Assembly: GCF_001746295.1 (NCBI RefSeq)
Contig: NZ_MJAH01000001.1
Location: forward strand, 1,283,188 to 1,347,187
Direction of reading: 5' to 3'
DNA: 64,000 nucleotides
Origin: Streptomyces sp. LUP47B
Lineage (GTDB): Bacteria; Actinomycetota; Actinomycetes; Streptomycetales; Streptomycetaceae
The position numbers and the translations under genes are program-made. Below, piece by piece: positions 55,199-63,467 of this stretch. The notes beneath the pieces are model-generated. The model ran no database searches. It saw only the letters and a program-made list of their open reading frames with translations, and had not been told where the DNA came from. Each line of letters begins with the position of its first letter. The first letter of the stretch is position 1.

Positions 55199-55588
55199 AT
55201 GGCACTGAACACGGTCTCGACCGGCCTCGAGGAACGGTGGCGGGACATCCTGGCGGTGCACGCGCGCACGATGTGCGAGATCGACCGCGTGCTGCATCCG
55301 CACGGGCTGGGAGCGAGCGATTTCGAGGTGCTCGACATCCTCGCCACCGAGTCGCCCCGGGAGGGCGACCAGTGCAGGGTGCAGAACCTGGTCGGGCGGG
55401 TGCATCTGAGCCAGAGCGCGCTGTCCCGGCTGATCGGCCGCCTGGAGAAGGACGGTCTGGTGGAGCGCTCCATGTGCGTGGAGGACCGGCGGGGCGTCTG
55501 GGTGTCCCTCACCCGCAAGGGCCGTGACCTGCACTCCGAGGTGCTGCCGCTGCAGCGCGCGGTGCTGGCGAAGACGCTCGACAGCTAG
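55199..55588 (+). CDS. MarR family transcriptional regulator
   Basis: The 129-residue protein has a MarR winged helix: 'VQNLVGRVHLSQSALSRLIG' as recognition region and 'MCVEDRRGVWVSLTRKG' as wing. It is followed 38 bp later by a hydrolase gene. The 12-mer ACTAGTTGCACA in its promoter is shared with the fadH operator, so it may also control fadH at 1818-3833. Confidence 0.9.
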   Translation: MALNTVSTGLEERWRDILAVHARTMCEIDRVLHPHGLGASDFEVLDILATESPREGDQCRVQNLVGRVHLSQSALSRLIGRLEKDGLVERSMCVEDRRGVWVSLTRKGRDLHSEVLPLQRAVLAKTLDS

Positions 55589-55626
55589 GGACGCCTGCGT
55601 GGTGGTCGAAGACGTGGGCACCGCGC

Positions 55627-56529
55627 ATGCGTGACGGAGAGAGCGCGTCGGAGATCGTCGAGCACAAGGTGACGGCTCCCTGGGAAGGGGTCCTGCTGGA
55701 GCCGGCCGCGGGCAGCTGCGCCGGAGTCCTGGTCCTGGCGGGGTCGAGTGGTCGTGTCGACCGGCGGCGAGCGCAACTTCTGGCTCAGCAGGGCCTTGTC
55801 GCCCTGGCCATACGCTGGTTCGGCGGGCCCGGTCAGGCGGCCGGGATCTGCGAGATCCCCCTGGAGACATTCATCGCGGGAGTGGACCTGTTGCGGTCTC
55901 GCGGAGTGGAGCGCGTCGGCGTGCTCGGCGTCTCCAAGGGCGCCGAGGCCGCACTGCTCACGGCGGTGCATGAGCCGCTCGTGGACATGGTCGTCGCGGT
56001 GTCGCCGACCGCCCTGGTCTGGTGCAACGTCGGACCCGGTCTCGACGGCCACCGACATCCCCACCGCTCCTCCTGGACCTGGCGGGGGCGGCCGCTGCCT
56101 TTCGTGCCCATGGACGACTCCTGGCGACCGGCGGAGCGGGCCGACGGGCCGGTGGCCATCGGCGGGTGGTACGACCTCAGCGAGCGGACCTTCGCCACGC
56201 GCCTGGATGCCGCCGCGATTCCGGTGGAGCGGGCGCGTGCCGACGTACTGCTCATCGCCGGTGGTGATGACGCCATGTGGCCCTCGCTGCGGTACGCAGA
56301 ACAACTGGCCGCACGACGTCGCACGGCCGGACGCTCGGTCCGTCTGCTCACCCGCGCCGACGCCGGGCACCGCCCACGGTTCCCCGGCGAGGGTCCCGCC
56401 GATCCCTCGCCGACATTCCGCTACGGCGGGACACCCCGCGCCGATGCCATGCTCGGCGAACTGGCCTGGGGCCCCGTCGTCCACGCCCTCCGCCCGCCGA
56501 GAGCCGTCCCGGTCTGCGAGAGCAACTGA
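55627..56529 (+). CDS. Alpha/beta hydrolase of the acyl-CoA thioester hydrolase/BAAT C-terminal type
   Basis: The 300-residue protein has the BAAT-C fold: 'GSSGRVDRRRAQLLAQQGLV' (oxyanion region, about 39-58), nucleophile in 'GVLGVSKGAEAALL' (about 98-111, G-x-S-x-G), a later acid in 'LIAGGDDAMWPS' and a His in 'DAGHRPRF'. In this family Ser or Cys acts as nucleophile; here it is Ser. Likely substrates are acyl-CoA thioesters or esters. It may be cotranscribed with marR. Confidence 0.8.
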   Translation: MRDGESASEIVEHKVTAPWEGVLLEPAAGSCAGVLVLAGSSGRVDRRRAQLLAQQGLVALAIRWFGGPGQAAGICEIPLETFIAGVDLLRSRGVERVGVLGVSKGAEAALLTAVHEPLVDMVVAVSPTALVWCNVGPGLDGHRHPHRSSWTWRGRPLPFVPMDDSWRPAERADGPVAIGGWYDLSERTFATRLDAAAIPVERARADVLLIAGGDDAMWPSLRYAEQLAARRRTAGRSVRLLTRADAGHRPRFPGEGPADPSPTFRYGGTPRADAMLGELAWGPVVHALRPPRAVPVCESN

Positions 56530-56882
56530 CCGACCCAGAACTCACACGTGGGGGATGGTCCAACTGGGACCGCGCTGCCCGCCGCACGGCGGCACCGGGG
56601 CGCTACGGGAGTCACCCTCGCGGACACTGCACGCCTCGTGAACCGTTTCGCCCGCCGATCCGCCGCGCTTTGCGGACATGCGCCATGTAGTCCGGAGCGG
56701 CGGCCTGCCGGATCGGTCCTATGAGCCCGGCGCGCCGGGGATGAGCGGGGTCGGCGCCGCTCAGCTCTGTTTCCGCAGGCGACAACCGGGGTGCGGCAGC
56801 GGGAGCGGTCCGCACCCCTCTACGGGCCCGGCCGCTCCCTCTCCGTCACATGCGGTGGCCGAGCCTCACTGTGTGGTCAGCC
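56530..56882. other. Intergenic stretch, no gene recognised
   Basis: This 353-bp gap lies between the hydrolase and the SseB-like gene (convergent). Short frames on both strands lack ribosome-binding sites and coherent composition. I saw no strong hairpin or repeat. Confidence 0.5.
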
Positions 56883-57272
56883 CTACGGCCGAGCCAGCAG
56901 GGTGCGCACGCCCTCGGACGTGAGCGTCAGCGGATGCGAGGAGCTGGCGTCGATCGAGAGCGACAGATCGCCGTCCGGCCACTGCGCGGCGAGAGCGCCC
57001 AGCGGCACCAAACGGTAACGGGACACGAACGGAAGCAGTTCGGCCATCTCCGTCTCCGAGGTGAACACGGGCACCACAGGAGCGCCGTCCTGCTGTTCCA
57101 GCACGGGCAGCGCCACGGTCGTGTCCTCGTCCGCGGCGTCGTCGGGCACCGGAATGAGCACGTCACTGGTGGCGAGCGTGTCCAGCGCCGTCGCGTCCTC
57201 GGTGTTCTGCGTCAGCGCGTCCAGCGCCCGCTGGGCCGGTGTGGCGGTGTTGTCATTGGCGGGTGTGTCCAT
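56883..57272 (-). CDS. SseB family protein
   Basis: The 129-residue protein has an acidic N-terminus and an SseB-like core: 'ALPVLEQQDGAPVVPVFTSE' then 'LPFVSRYRLVPLGALAAQWP'. It ends 'LTLTSEGVRTLLARP'. The family is of poorly known role, linked to secretion or phage defence in a few cases. The ATG at 57272 is chosen because AGGGGAT lies upstream and the product starts MDTPAND. Confidence 0.8.
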   Translation of the reverse strand: MDTPANDNTATPAQRALDALTQNTEDATALDTLATSDVLIPVPDDAADEDTTVALPVLEQQDGAPVVPVFTSETEMAELLPFVSRYRLVPLGALAAQWPDGDLSLSIDASSSHPLTLTSEGVRTLLARP

Positions 57273-57380
57273 GGCAGATCCCCTGGTAGCGGCGGTCGTG
57301 CGGCCCGCCCGCGGACATGATCGCCCGGGGCGCGGTGCTGCTCGCGTACCCGAGCGTGCCCAGAGCATGCGTTCGGGACC

Positions 57381-57561
57381 TCAGGGAATCAGCGCGATGT
57401 GCTCCGAGGGCAGACCGAGCGTGTCGCAACCCACCCGCCGCAGGAGAGGCTCGTACATGCTCGAAGGGGTCTCCGCCTGGCGAGCGAGCAGCGCGCCTGA
57501 GGGCCACGGCCCGTTCGATGATCTCCCACTCGATGAGGCCGGTCTCGGGTGCGGCGGTCAC
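57381..57561 (-). pseudogene. Small protein gene with a probable frameshift
   Basis: A GTG at 57561 with a perfect AGGAGG starts a frame reading 'MTAAPETGLIEWEIIERAVA' and 'ALRRAARSPGGDPFEHVR'. After about codon 37 it continues as low-quality sequence, while the next frame reads 'EPLLRRVGCDTLGLPSEHIA' and 'LIP' to a TGA at 57381. A 2-bp loss near 57455 would join the two. I infer a broken (or sequencing-shifted) gene of about 60 residues. Confidence 0.4.
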
Positions 57562-57662
57562 GATGCCTCCTGGCGTGTGGGAGCCGTCCGTTCGTGAAGC
57601 GCTACGAGCGATTCAACACGGCCGGGCGCTGCCCGGTACCGACCGGATACCGCCAAGTGCCT

Positions 57663-58205
57663 TCAGTTTCCTATCAGTTGATCCACGGTGACGACCCGGA
57701 TCAGCGGCCCGTACAGCGCCATCACGTCCAGCGCCCTGGCATGGGAGTCGTCGTCGACGCCGGCGCAGGCGTCGGACACCACCAGGGTCTCGACGCCCGC
57801 GTCGGCGGCGGCGAGGGCCGTGGACAGGACGCAGCAGTCGGTGCTGACACCGGCCAGGACCAGGCGGCCCTCGGGGCCGACCCGGGTGGCGAGTTCGGGG
57901 GTCCACTTGCCGAAGGTGGTCGCGTCCATGATGTGCGGTGCCCGGTCGGCGAACTCGTCGGTGAGCCGCCACAGCGGGGCGTCCGGCGGCTGCAGGGCGA
58001 AGGCCCACCGCGCGTAGTACGCCCGCCAGGCGCCGGTGGGCCGGTCAGGGGCCACGAAGCGGGTGAACGTGACCCGTTCGGCGAAGGCCGGCAGCAGCCG
58101 CCGTACGCCTGCCGCAGCCTCGGCGAAACGAGGGGTGGCCCAGGGACTGCCGGGCTCGGCGAACACGCGCTGCATGTCGATGACGGCCAGCACACCGGTC
58201 GTCAT
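57663..58205 (-). CDS. Cysteine hydrolase of the isochorismatase family
   Basis: The 180-residue protein has the catalytic triad Asp10, Lys100 and Cys125 ('STDCCVLSTALAAADAG'). Members hydrolyse nicotinamide, ureidoacrylate, N-carbamoylsarcosine or similar amides. The ATG overlaps the stop of the NCS1 permease gene by 4 bp, which suggests that the substrate or a derivative is imported by it, perhaps a pyrimidine or purine catabolite. Confidence 0.88.
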   Translation of the reverse strand: MTTGVLAVIDMQRVFAEPGSPWATPRFAEAAAGVRRLLPAFAERVTFTRFVAPDRPTGAWRAYYARWAFALQPPDAPLWRLTDEFADRAPHIMDATTFGKWTPELATRVGPEGRLVLAGVSTDCCVLSTALAAADAGVETLVVSDACAGVDDDSHARALDVMALYGPLIRVVTVDQLIGN

Positions 58206-59671
58206 ACGGCGCCCTCCTGTGCGCGGACCCGCCCGCGGCCGAAGGCCAGCGTGCCGAGGAAGCCGAGGGCCAGGGCCGCCAGAACCCCGAGGTTGGCGTA
58301 GGCCCAGGCGCCGGACTTGCCACCGAGACCGAAGGGGTCGAGGAGATAGCCCTGCCAGTCCAGCCAGCTCGCGGCCGAGTTGGTGACCAGGCCCCAGCCG
58401 AGGGCGGTGGCGAGAACCGTCAGGATCAGCGGGGTGGGCGGCACGTCGCCGTAGCGGCCGCTCGGACGGTAGAGGTCGGCCTCGTCGTAGTCACGGCGGC
58501 GCAGGGAGAGGTCGGCGAGCATGATGCCGCACCAGGCGGCGATGGGGACACCGAGGGTGGTGAGGAAGCCCATGAACTGGCCCAGGAAGTCGTCGGCGAA
58601 GAACACGATGTAGATCGAGCCCGCGATCATCAGGACACCGTCGACGAGCGCCGCCAGCGGGCGCGGGATCCTGAGGCCCGCCGAGAGCAGGGCGAGACCC
58701 GAGGAGTAGATGTCGAGGACCGCGCCGCCGACCAGGCCGAGCACCGCGACGACGGCGAAGGGCACCAGGAACCAGGTGGGCAGGATGGTGGTGAGCGCGC
58801 CGATGGGGTCGGCGGCGACGGCCTGGCTGAGCTCGGTGGACGATCCGGCCAGCAGCAGCCCGCAGACCAGCAGGAGCAGCGGGGCCACGGACGCGCCGAA
58901 GGTGGTCCAGCCGACCACGCCCCGGCTCGACGAAGTGCGGGGCAGATAGCGGGAGTAGTCGGCGGCGGCGTTGACCCAGCCGAGACCGAAGCCGGTCATC
59001 ATGAAGACCAGCGCGCCGATGAACTCCTGGGCGGAGCCCGCCGGGAGGGCACTCACGGAGCTCCAGTGGATGTGGTCGGCGACCAGCCCGACGTAGACGA
59101 CGGTCAGTACGCCCGTCACCACGGTGATCACGGTCTGGAGGCGCATGATCAGGTCGAAGCCCATCACCCCGCCGACGACGGTGAGCCCCGCGACCACGAT
59201 CAGGGCGATCACCTGGGTCTTGGTGCCGCCGCCCCAGCCGAGCCGTCCGAAGACGGTCGCCGTGGCCAGGGTGGCGAGGGCGCACAGTACGGTCTCCCAG
59301 CCGACGGTGAGCACCCAGGAGACCACCGACGGAAGGCGGTTGCCGCGCACCCCGTAGGCGGCACGGCCGAGCACCATCGTCGGCGCGGAGCCCCGCTTGC
59401 CGGCAACCGCGACGAAGCCGCACAGCAGGAACGAGAAGACGATCCCGATCACGCCGGCCACCAGCGCCTGCCAGAAGGAGATCCCGAAGCCCAGCGCGAA
59501 GGAGCCGTAACTCAGGCCGAGGATGGACACGTTGGCGCCGAACCACGGCCAGAACAGCGTCCGCGGGGTGCCCTTGCGTTCTGCGTCGCCGATCACGTCC
59601 AGCCCGTGGGTCTCCACCTGGAGCTGCCGGGCGGTGGATCTGCTGTCGGGGGATCCCGAGGAGTCTGTCAT
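58202..59671 (-). CDS. NCS1 purine-cytosine permease family transporter
   Basis: The 489-residue membrane protein has 12 helices. 'FWPWFGANVSILGLSYGSFA' (about 40-59) is the helix-1 substrate-site region of NCS1, and 'WVNAAADYSRYLPRTSSS' near 232-249 is the loop signature. It imports a nucleobase or related compound with H+ or Na+. It is coupled to the cysteine hydrolase gene. Confidence 0.87.
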   Translation of the reverse strand: MTDSSGSPDSRSTARQLQVETHGLDVIGDAERKGTPRTLFWPWFGANVSILGLSYGSFALGFGISFWQALVAGVIGIVFSFLLCGFVAVAGKRGSAPTMVLGRAAYGVRGNRLPSVVSWVLTVGWETVLCALATLATATVFGRLGWGGGTKTQVIALIVVAGLTVVGGVMGFDLIMRLQTVITVVTGVLTVVYVGLVADHIHWSSVSALPAGSAQEFIGALVFMMTGFGLGWVNAAADYSRYLPRTSSSRGVVGWTTFGASVAPLLLLVCGLLLAGSSTELSQAVAADPIGALTTILPTWFLVPFAVVAVLGLVGGAVLDIYSSGLALLSAGLRIPRPLAALVDGVLMIAGSIYIVFFADDFLGQFMGFLTTLGVPIAAWCGIMLADLSLRRRDYDEADLYRPSGRYGDVPPTPLILTVLATALGWGLVTNSAASWLDWQGYLLDPFGLGGKSGAWAYANLGVLAALALGFLGTLAFGRGRVRAQEGAV

Positions 59672-59871
59672 CGTCGACCTGCCTGTTCAGACGTGTTGGG
59701 GTGACGGTAGGCAGGGGGCGCGGGGGCGTCAATCACGCATCGCCCGCACGACCCGCCCTATGACTTCCGAGGATCACAGCCGTCCCGCGCTCCCCTGTAC
59801 TGGATGGCGAGCCGACGAGGAGTCGGAACGGCTGAGCCCGCCGCGGTTTTACGGGCGGGCGAAGGACGGGG

Positions 59872-60750
59872 GTGTCCGCGGTGCGGGCTTCGAGGTTTGT
59901 CTCCGCAGTGGCGCTGTCCGTGTGTGCGGCCACCCTGGTGGGCGGCTGCGCGGACGGCGGCGACGGGAGCGCACCGGGTTCCGTACCACGGTCCGTCCGC
60001 GCGCAGGACGATCTGCTGAAGAGCGCCGAATCCACGCTTGTGCGACGGTGTCTGACGGAGCGCCAGGTAACGGCGCGTGCCGAGGGCGGCGACGGGCAGG
60101 GCCGGGGAGCCGCTCCGCGGCGGGAGTTCCCGTACGGGATCGACGATCCCGGCTGGGCGGCCCGGCACGGGTTCGGCATCCCGGTGGAGCGGAGCTCACG
60201 GCAGCAGGAGGCCGGCGCTTCCAAGGAGCAACAGCGCCTGTCCGACGCCCTGTTCGGCACCGGGCGCCGTGAGCTGTCCACCCGCACGGCCACCGGACTG
60301 GTCGTCCAGGCGAACAGCGACGGCTGTCTGGCCGAGGCACAGCGGGTCCTCTACGGCGACCTGGACCGCTGGTTCCGCACCGAGGTCACGGTCAACAACC
60401 TCGCTGCCGCCGCTCACCGACGGGTGACCCAGGACCCCGTCCACCGGGCCGCACTCGCCCGCTGGTCGCGCTGTGTCGCCCCCGTACAGCAGGCCGACAG
60501 CCCCGGGGAGCTGCGCAGTGCGTGGCAGCGCCGGGCCCGTGGCCTCACTCCACGGGAAGCGACCGCCCTGCAACAGCGGTTCGCCGTGGCCGAGGCACGG
60601 TGCGTGCGGCGCACGGACCTCGCCCGGACCGGTGCCCGGCTGGAGAAGCGGTACGCCGCCGAGCTGCGCGCCGAGTACGCCGACGTGATCGCCGAGCACC
60701 GGCAGCTGCGGGACCACGGGCTGCGGTACGCCGTGCGGCACGACCTCTGA
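59872..60750 (+). CDS. Lipoprotein of unknown function
   Basis: The 292-residue protein has a lipobox 'TLVGGCAD' (Cys near 27), then a mostly alpha-helical, Arg-rich exported domain. Cysteines in 'VRRCLTERQV', 'NSDGCLAEAQ', 'RWSRCVAPVQ' and 'EARCVRRTD' are spaced to form disulfides. This resembles a group of Streptomyces lipoproteins of unknown role. Confidence 0.72.
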   Translation: MSAVRASRFVSAVALSVCAATLVGGCADGGDGSAPGSVPRSVRAQDDLLKSAESTLVRRCLTERQVTARAEGGDGQGRGAAPRREFPYGIDDPGWAARHGFGIPVERSSRQQEAGASKEQQRLSDALFGTGRRELSTRTATGLVVQANSDGCLAEAQRVLYGDLDRWFRTEVTVNNLAAAAHRRVTQDPVHRAALARWSRCVAPVQQADSPGELRSAWQRRARGLTPREATALQQRFAVAEARCVRRTDLARTGARLEKRYAAELRAEYADVIAEHRQLRDHGLRYAVRHDL

Positions 60751-60798
60751 GGCCCTTTCCTGTCACCTCACCAACACCACATCGAAGGGATCGACATC

Positions 60799-61176
60799 AT
60801 GCGCAAGACCTTCATCACCGCGGCCGGACTGTTCCTCGCCGCCGGCACCGCCCTGGCCGTCGTACCGGGCACGGCCCAGGCCGCCGCACCCTGCGGCCAG
60901 GGGAGCTTCTGCGCCTACACCGACGCCAACTACGGCGGGCTGTCGGTGGGTTGGACCGGCGACGACGGCTGGTGGGAGAGCAACATCGCGGACGAGGACA
61001 GCTCGTGGGCCAACCACGGCATCTCGGGCCCGGGCATCAAGGACCACGTCAAGGTGTACGCCAGTGCCTGGCAGGGCGGCGGTGTCACCATCTGCCTGAG
61101 CCCCGGGCAGGAGGTGCCGTACAACGCGGCAGCCAACGACCGGGGAGACTCGCACATCTGGACCAGCAGCTGCTGA
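60799..61176 (+). CDS. Secreted I36-like (beta-gamma-crystallin fold) inhibitor-type protein
   Basis: The 125-residue protein has a signal peptide (about 1-28, AQA-A) and the motif 'CGQGSFCAYTDANYGG' that opens Streptomyces peptidase inhibitor I36 (SMI-like) domains. A second Cys pair follows ('VTICLSPGQE', 'IWTSSC' at the end), suggesting two disulfides. It may inhibit a metalloprotease outside the cell. Confidence 0.85.
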   Translation: MRKTFITAAGLFLAAGTALAVVPGTAQAAAPCGQGSFCAYTDANYGGLSVGWTGDDGWWESNIADEDSSWANHGISGPGIKDHVKVYASAWQGGGVTICLSPGQEVPYNAAANDRGDSHIWTSSC

Positions 61177-61182
61177 ACGCAC

Positions 61183-61459
61183 ACTCCCGCGGGCGCGCCG
61201 GTCCGCGGCGGCCACATCAGCCTGCCCGGTGTGATCGCCGCCGCGGCCCGTGCCGTGACGGCGGGCGACCTCCTCGCGCACCGGATCGGCAGGTTCCCCG
61301 GTGGCCGGGGCCGCTCGCGGGCCGCGCAGGCCGTCGCGATCCGGGAGCCGCCTGGACGCGCCGAGAGGCTGATGACGCGCCACGGCGGACGGGCGGTCTT
61401 CCCGGCGGGGAAGGTGCCGGTGCACGGTGACTTCGGCACCTTCTTCACCTGCCGTGCGG
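61183..61459 (+). pseudogene. Remnant of a DedA-like membrane protein gene
   Basis: The frame shared with GTG 61231 has high third-position G+C and reads 'GGHISLPGVIAAAARAVTAG' then 'DLLAHRIGRFPGGRGRSR'. Later it has 'RHGGRAVFPAGKVPVHGDFG'. These match the order of DedA blocks (an 'AGD...RIGR' helix end, then 'RHGG.AVF..RF.P..R.F'). The key Arg positions are changed, and the frame runs into a 42-bp tandem array, so the gene is decayed. Confidence 0.5.
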
Positions 61460-61585
61460 GCGTTTCACCGGGGCCTTCCGCCGGACCCACCCTTCACACC
61501 GGCGTTTCACCGGGGCCTTCCGCCGGACCCACCCGCCGTACCGGCGTCTCACCAGGGCCTTCCGCCGGACCCACCCGCCGTACCG
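61460..61585. repeat. Tandem array, 42-bp unit, three copies
   Basis: Copies of GCGTTTCACCGGGGCCTTCC start at 61460, 61502 and 61544, with an exact 42-bp period and few changes. Being 14 codons long, it encodes GVSPGPSAGPTRRT repeats on the plus strand, but no supported gene contains it. It ends 2 bp before the stop of the aldo/keto reductase gene. Confidence 0.9.
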
Positions 61586-61587
61586 GC

Positions 61588-62586
61588 TCAGCGGTGCTTG
61601 ATGCCGGCCTGGGCGCCGGGGGCGAGGGTGGGTTCGGCGACGGGGACGTCACCGAGGGCCTGGTCGACGGCGGTCAGCAGGTCGTCGGAGAGTTCCACGC
61701 CGGAGGCGGCGGCGTTGGCGTGGACCTGGTCGGGGCGGGAGGCACCGGTGATCGCGGAGGCGACCTCGTCGCGGCGCAGGACCCACGCGAGCGCCAGGGT
61801 GGCCATGCTCATCCCCGCCTCCTCCGCGATCGGGACGAGGCGCTGGACCGCTTCGAGGATGGCGTCGCTGTAGACGAGGTCCTGGGAGACCGCCATGTCC
61901 TCGGAGGCGAACCGGCTTCCTTCGGGGACGGGCTGTCCGGGCTTGTACTTGCCGGTGAGGACGCCCTGCGCCAGCGGCGACCAGACGATCTGGGAGATGC
62001 CGTTGGCGGCGCACAGATCGAACACCTCGGCCTCGGGGGCCTGCCAGAGCATGGAGTACTGCGGCTGGGAGGAGACGAACAGATCGGGGCCGGCGATGTC
62101 GATCGCTGCCCGGATCTGTTCGGGGGGCCACTCGCTGAAGCCGATGTAGCGGGCCTTGCCCTGCTCGACGACCTTCTGGAACGCCTCGACGGTGTCCTCG
62201 ATCGGCACGCCGGAGTCGAAGCGGTGTGCCTGGTACAGGTCGACGTGGTCGGTCTTGAGGCGGGTGAGGGAGGCGTCGATCTGCTGGGCGATGTGGGCGG
62301 GGGACAGCCCGCTGTCGGCAGGGTCGTCCGACATCGGGAAGTAGACCTTGGTGGCCAGGATGTAGGAGTCACGGGGATGGGCGGACAGGATCTCGCCCCA
62401 GGCCGTCTCTGCGGCTCCCCGTCCGTAGGCGTTGGCGGTGTCGAAGAAGTTGATGCCCGCGTCGAAGGCCGCCTCGGTGCAGGCGCGGGTCGCGTCCGCC
62501 TCGACGCCTCCGGAGTAGGTGAGCCAGGACCCGAGCGAGATCTCCGAGACGTTCAGGTCCGAGCTGCCGAGTGTGCGGTACCGCAT
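61588..62586 (-). CDS. Aldo/keto reductase (KCNAB-type beta-subunit group)
   Basis: The 332-residue protein has 'MRYRTLGSSDLNVSEISLGS', the AKR motif 'INFFDTANAYGRGAAE' (about 45-60) with Asp and Tyr catalytic residues, Lys near 'LATKVYF', and 'WSPLAQGVLTGKY'. NADPH-dependent reduction of aldehydes or ketones is expected. The start at 62586 is chosen because GGAGCGACAACC precedes it and the product begins as in the family. Confidence 0.9.
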   Translation of the reverse strand: MRYRTLGSSDLNVSEISLGSWLTYSGGVEADATRACTEAAFDAGINFFDTANAYGRGAAETAWGEILSAHPRDSYILATKVYFPMSDDPADSGLSPAHIAQQIDASLTRLKTDHVDLYQAHRFDSGVPIEDTVEAFQKVVEQGKARYIGFSEWPPEQIRAAIDIAGPDLFVSSQPQYSMLWQAPEAEVFDLCAANGISQIVWSPLAQGVLTGKYKPGQPVPEGSRFASEDMAVSQDLVYSDAILEAVQRLVPIAEEAGMSMATLALAWVLRRDEVASAITGASRPDQVHANAAASGVELSDDLLTAVDQALGDVPVAEPTLAPGAQAGIKHR

Positions 62587-62704
62587 GGTTGTCGCTCCTT
62601 GTGTCGGGTGGGCCGCCGGCTCCGGGGCAGGCCTTACGAGGCTGCTGTCCACTGGACCGATGACCATGCCACGCTCTCGTCGACAGCGTCGTCAGGGGTC
62701 AGTG

Positions 62705-63118
62705 TCATTCGGCGGCGAGCTGGTGATCGGCCCAGACGTAGCTCTCGGGCAGCAGGTCGGTGATGCGCACGGTCCGGGTGCGGGTGCCTTCGCCGACGAT
62801 GACCTCGAGATCGGGGAAGTAGTCGAGAAGGACCTGCCGGCACCGGCCGCACGGTGGAACAACCCCTCGGTCGCGGTCCCCCACGGCGACGATCGTCTCC
62901 AGTTCGTAGGCGCCCTGGGCGGCCGCCGCGCCGATGAGGACCAGTTCGGCGCAGGGGCCTCCCGTGAAGTGGTAGGCGTTCACGGCGGTGATGATCCGCC
63001 CGTCGCGGGCACGGGCCGCGGCCGCCATGGTGTGGTTGTCGCCCCGGCAACGCGTGCGAGCGACGTGCGCCGCGGCTTGGACGAGTTCATGATCGACGGG
63101 GTGCGTCTGCGTGGTCAC
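62705..63118 (-). CDS. Cytidine deaminase-type protein
   Basis: The 137-residue zinc-dependent deaminase has 'CAE' (Cys56) and 'PPCGRCRQVLLDYFPD' (Cys90, Cys93), with Glu58 as proton shuttle. It begins MTTQTHP, unusual for CDD, and has 'DLLPESYVWADHQ' at the end. It converts cytidine to uridine, or acts on a blasticidin-like analogue (blasticidin S deaminase belongs to the same family). It lies 118 bp upstream of the aldo/keto reductase on the same strand. Confidence 0.85.
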   Translation of the reverse strand: MTTQTHPVDHELVQAAAHVARTRCRGDNHTMAAAARARDGRIITAVNAYHFTGGPCAELVLIGAAAAQGAYELETIVAVGDRDRGVVPPCGRCRQVLLDYFPDLEVIVGEGTRTRTVRITDLLPESYVWADHQLAAE

Positions 63119-63467
63119 TTCTCTGCCTTCGTCGTTGGTCAGGCGACGTCGACGATATCCGCGGTGGGTCGGCTCCGGGAGTCACGCGCTGGTCGGACCG
63201 GCCACGCCGAGCGGACCGACGCGGCCTCGGTCCGTGCCCTGGCGGACGGCACGGACAGCGCCCGGTCCGGCGTTCGTGAGCACCCTCCGGATCCGAACTC
63301 GGCGCCCACGGCTGCACCCAGCTCCTCGTCATCACCTCGAGACCGGCCTGGTCCGCGCCCGAGAACGACAGGAGTGATCGCCCCGCCCGTCCGCACGAGA
63401 TCACCGCCCCCTACTCTTCCTCTGTTCGAGACGCCACGGACACAGGGGCAAAACGGGGGGAAGCACC
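63119..63467. other. Intergenic stretch, no gene recognised
   Basis: This 349-bp gap separates the divergent cytidine deaminase and the last gene. One plus frame (near 63150-63290) has gene-like composition ('RTDAASVRALADGTDSARSG') but no start or recognisable family; I treat it as possible remnant only. Confidence 0.45.

Noticed and set aside
61231..62763. A 510-residue plus-strand protein
   Set aside because: Beyond the DedA remnant and the 42-bp repeats it is antisense to the aldo/keto reductase gene.
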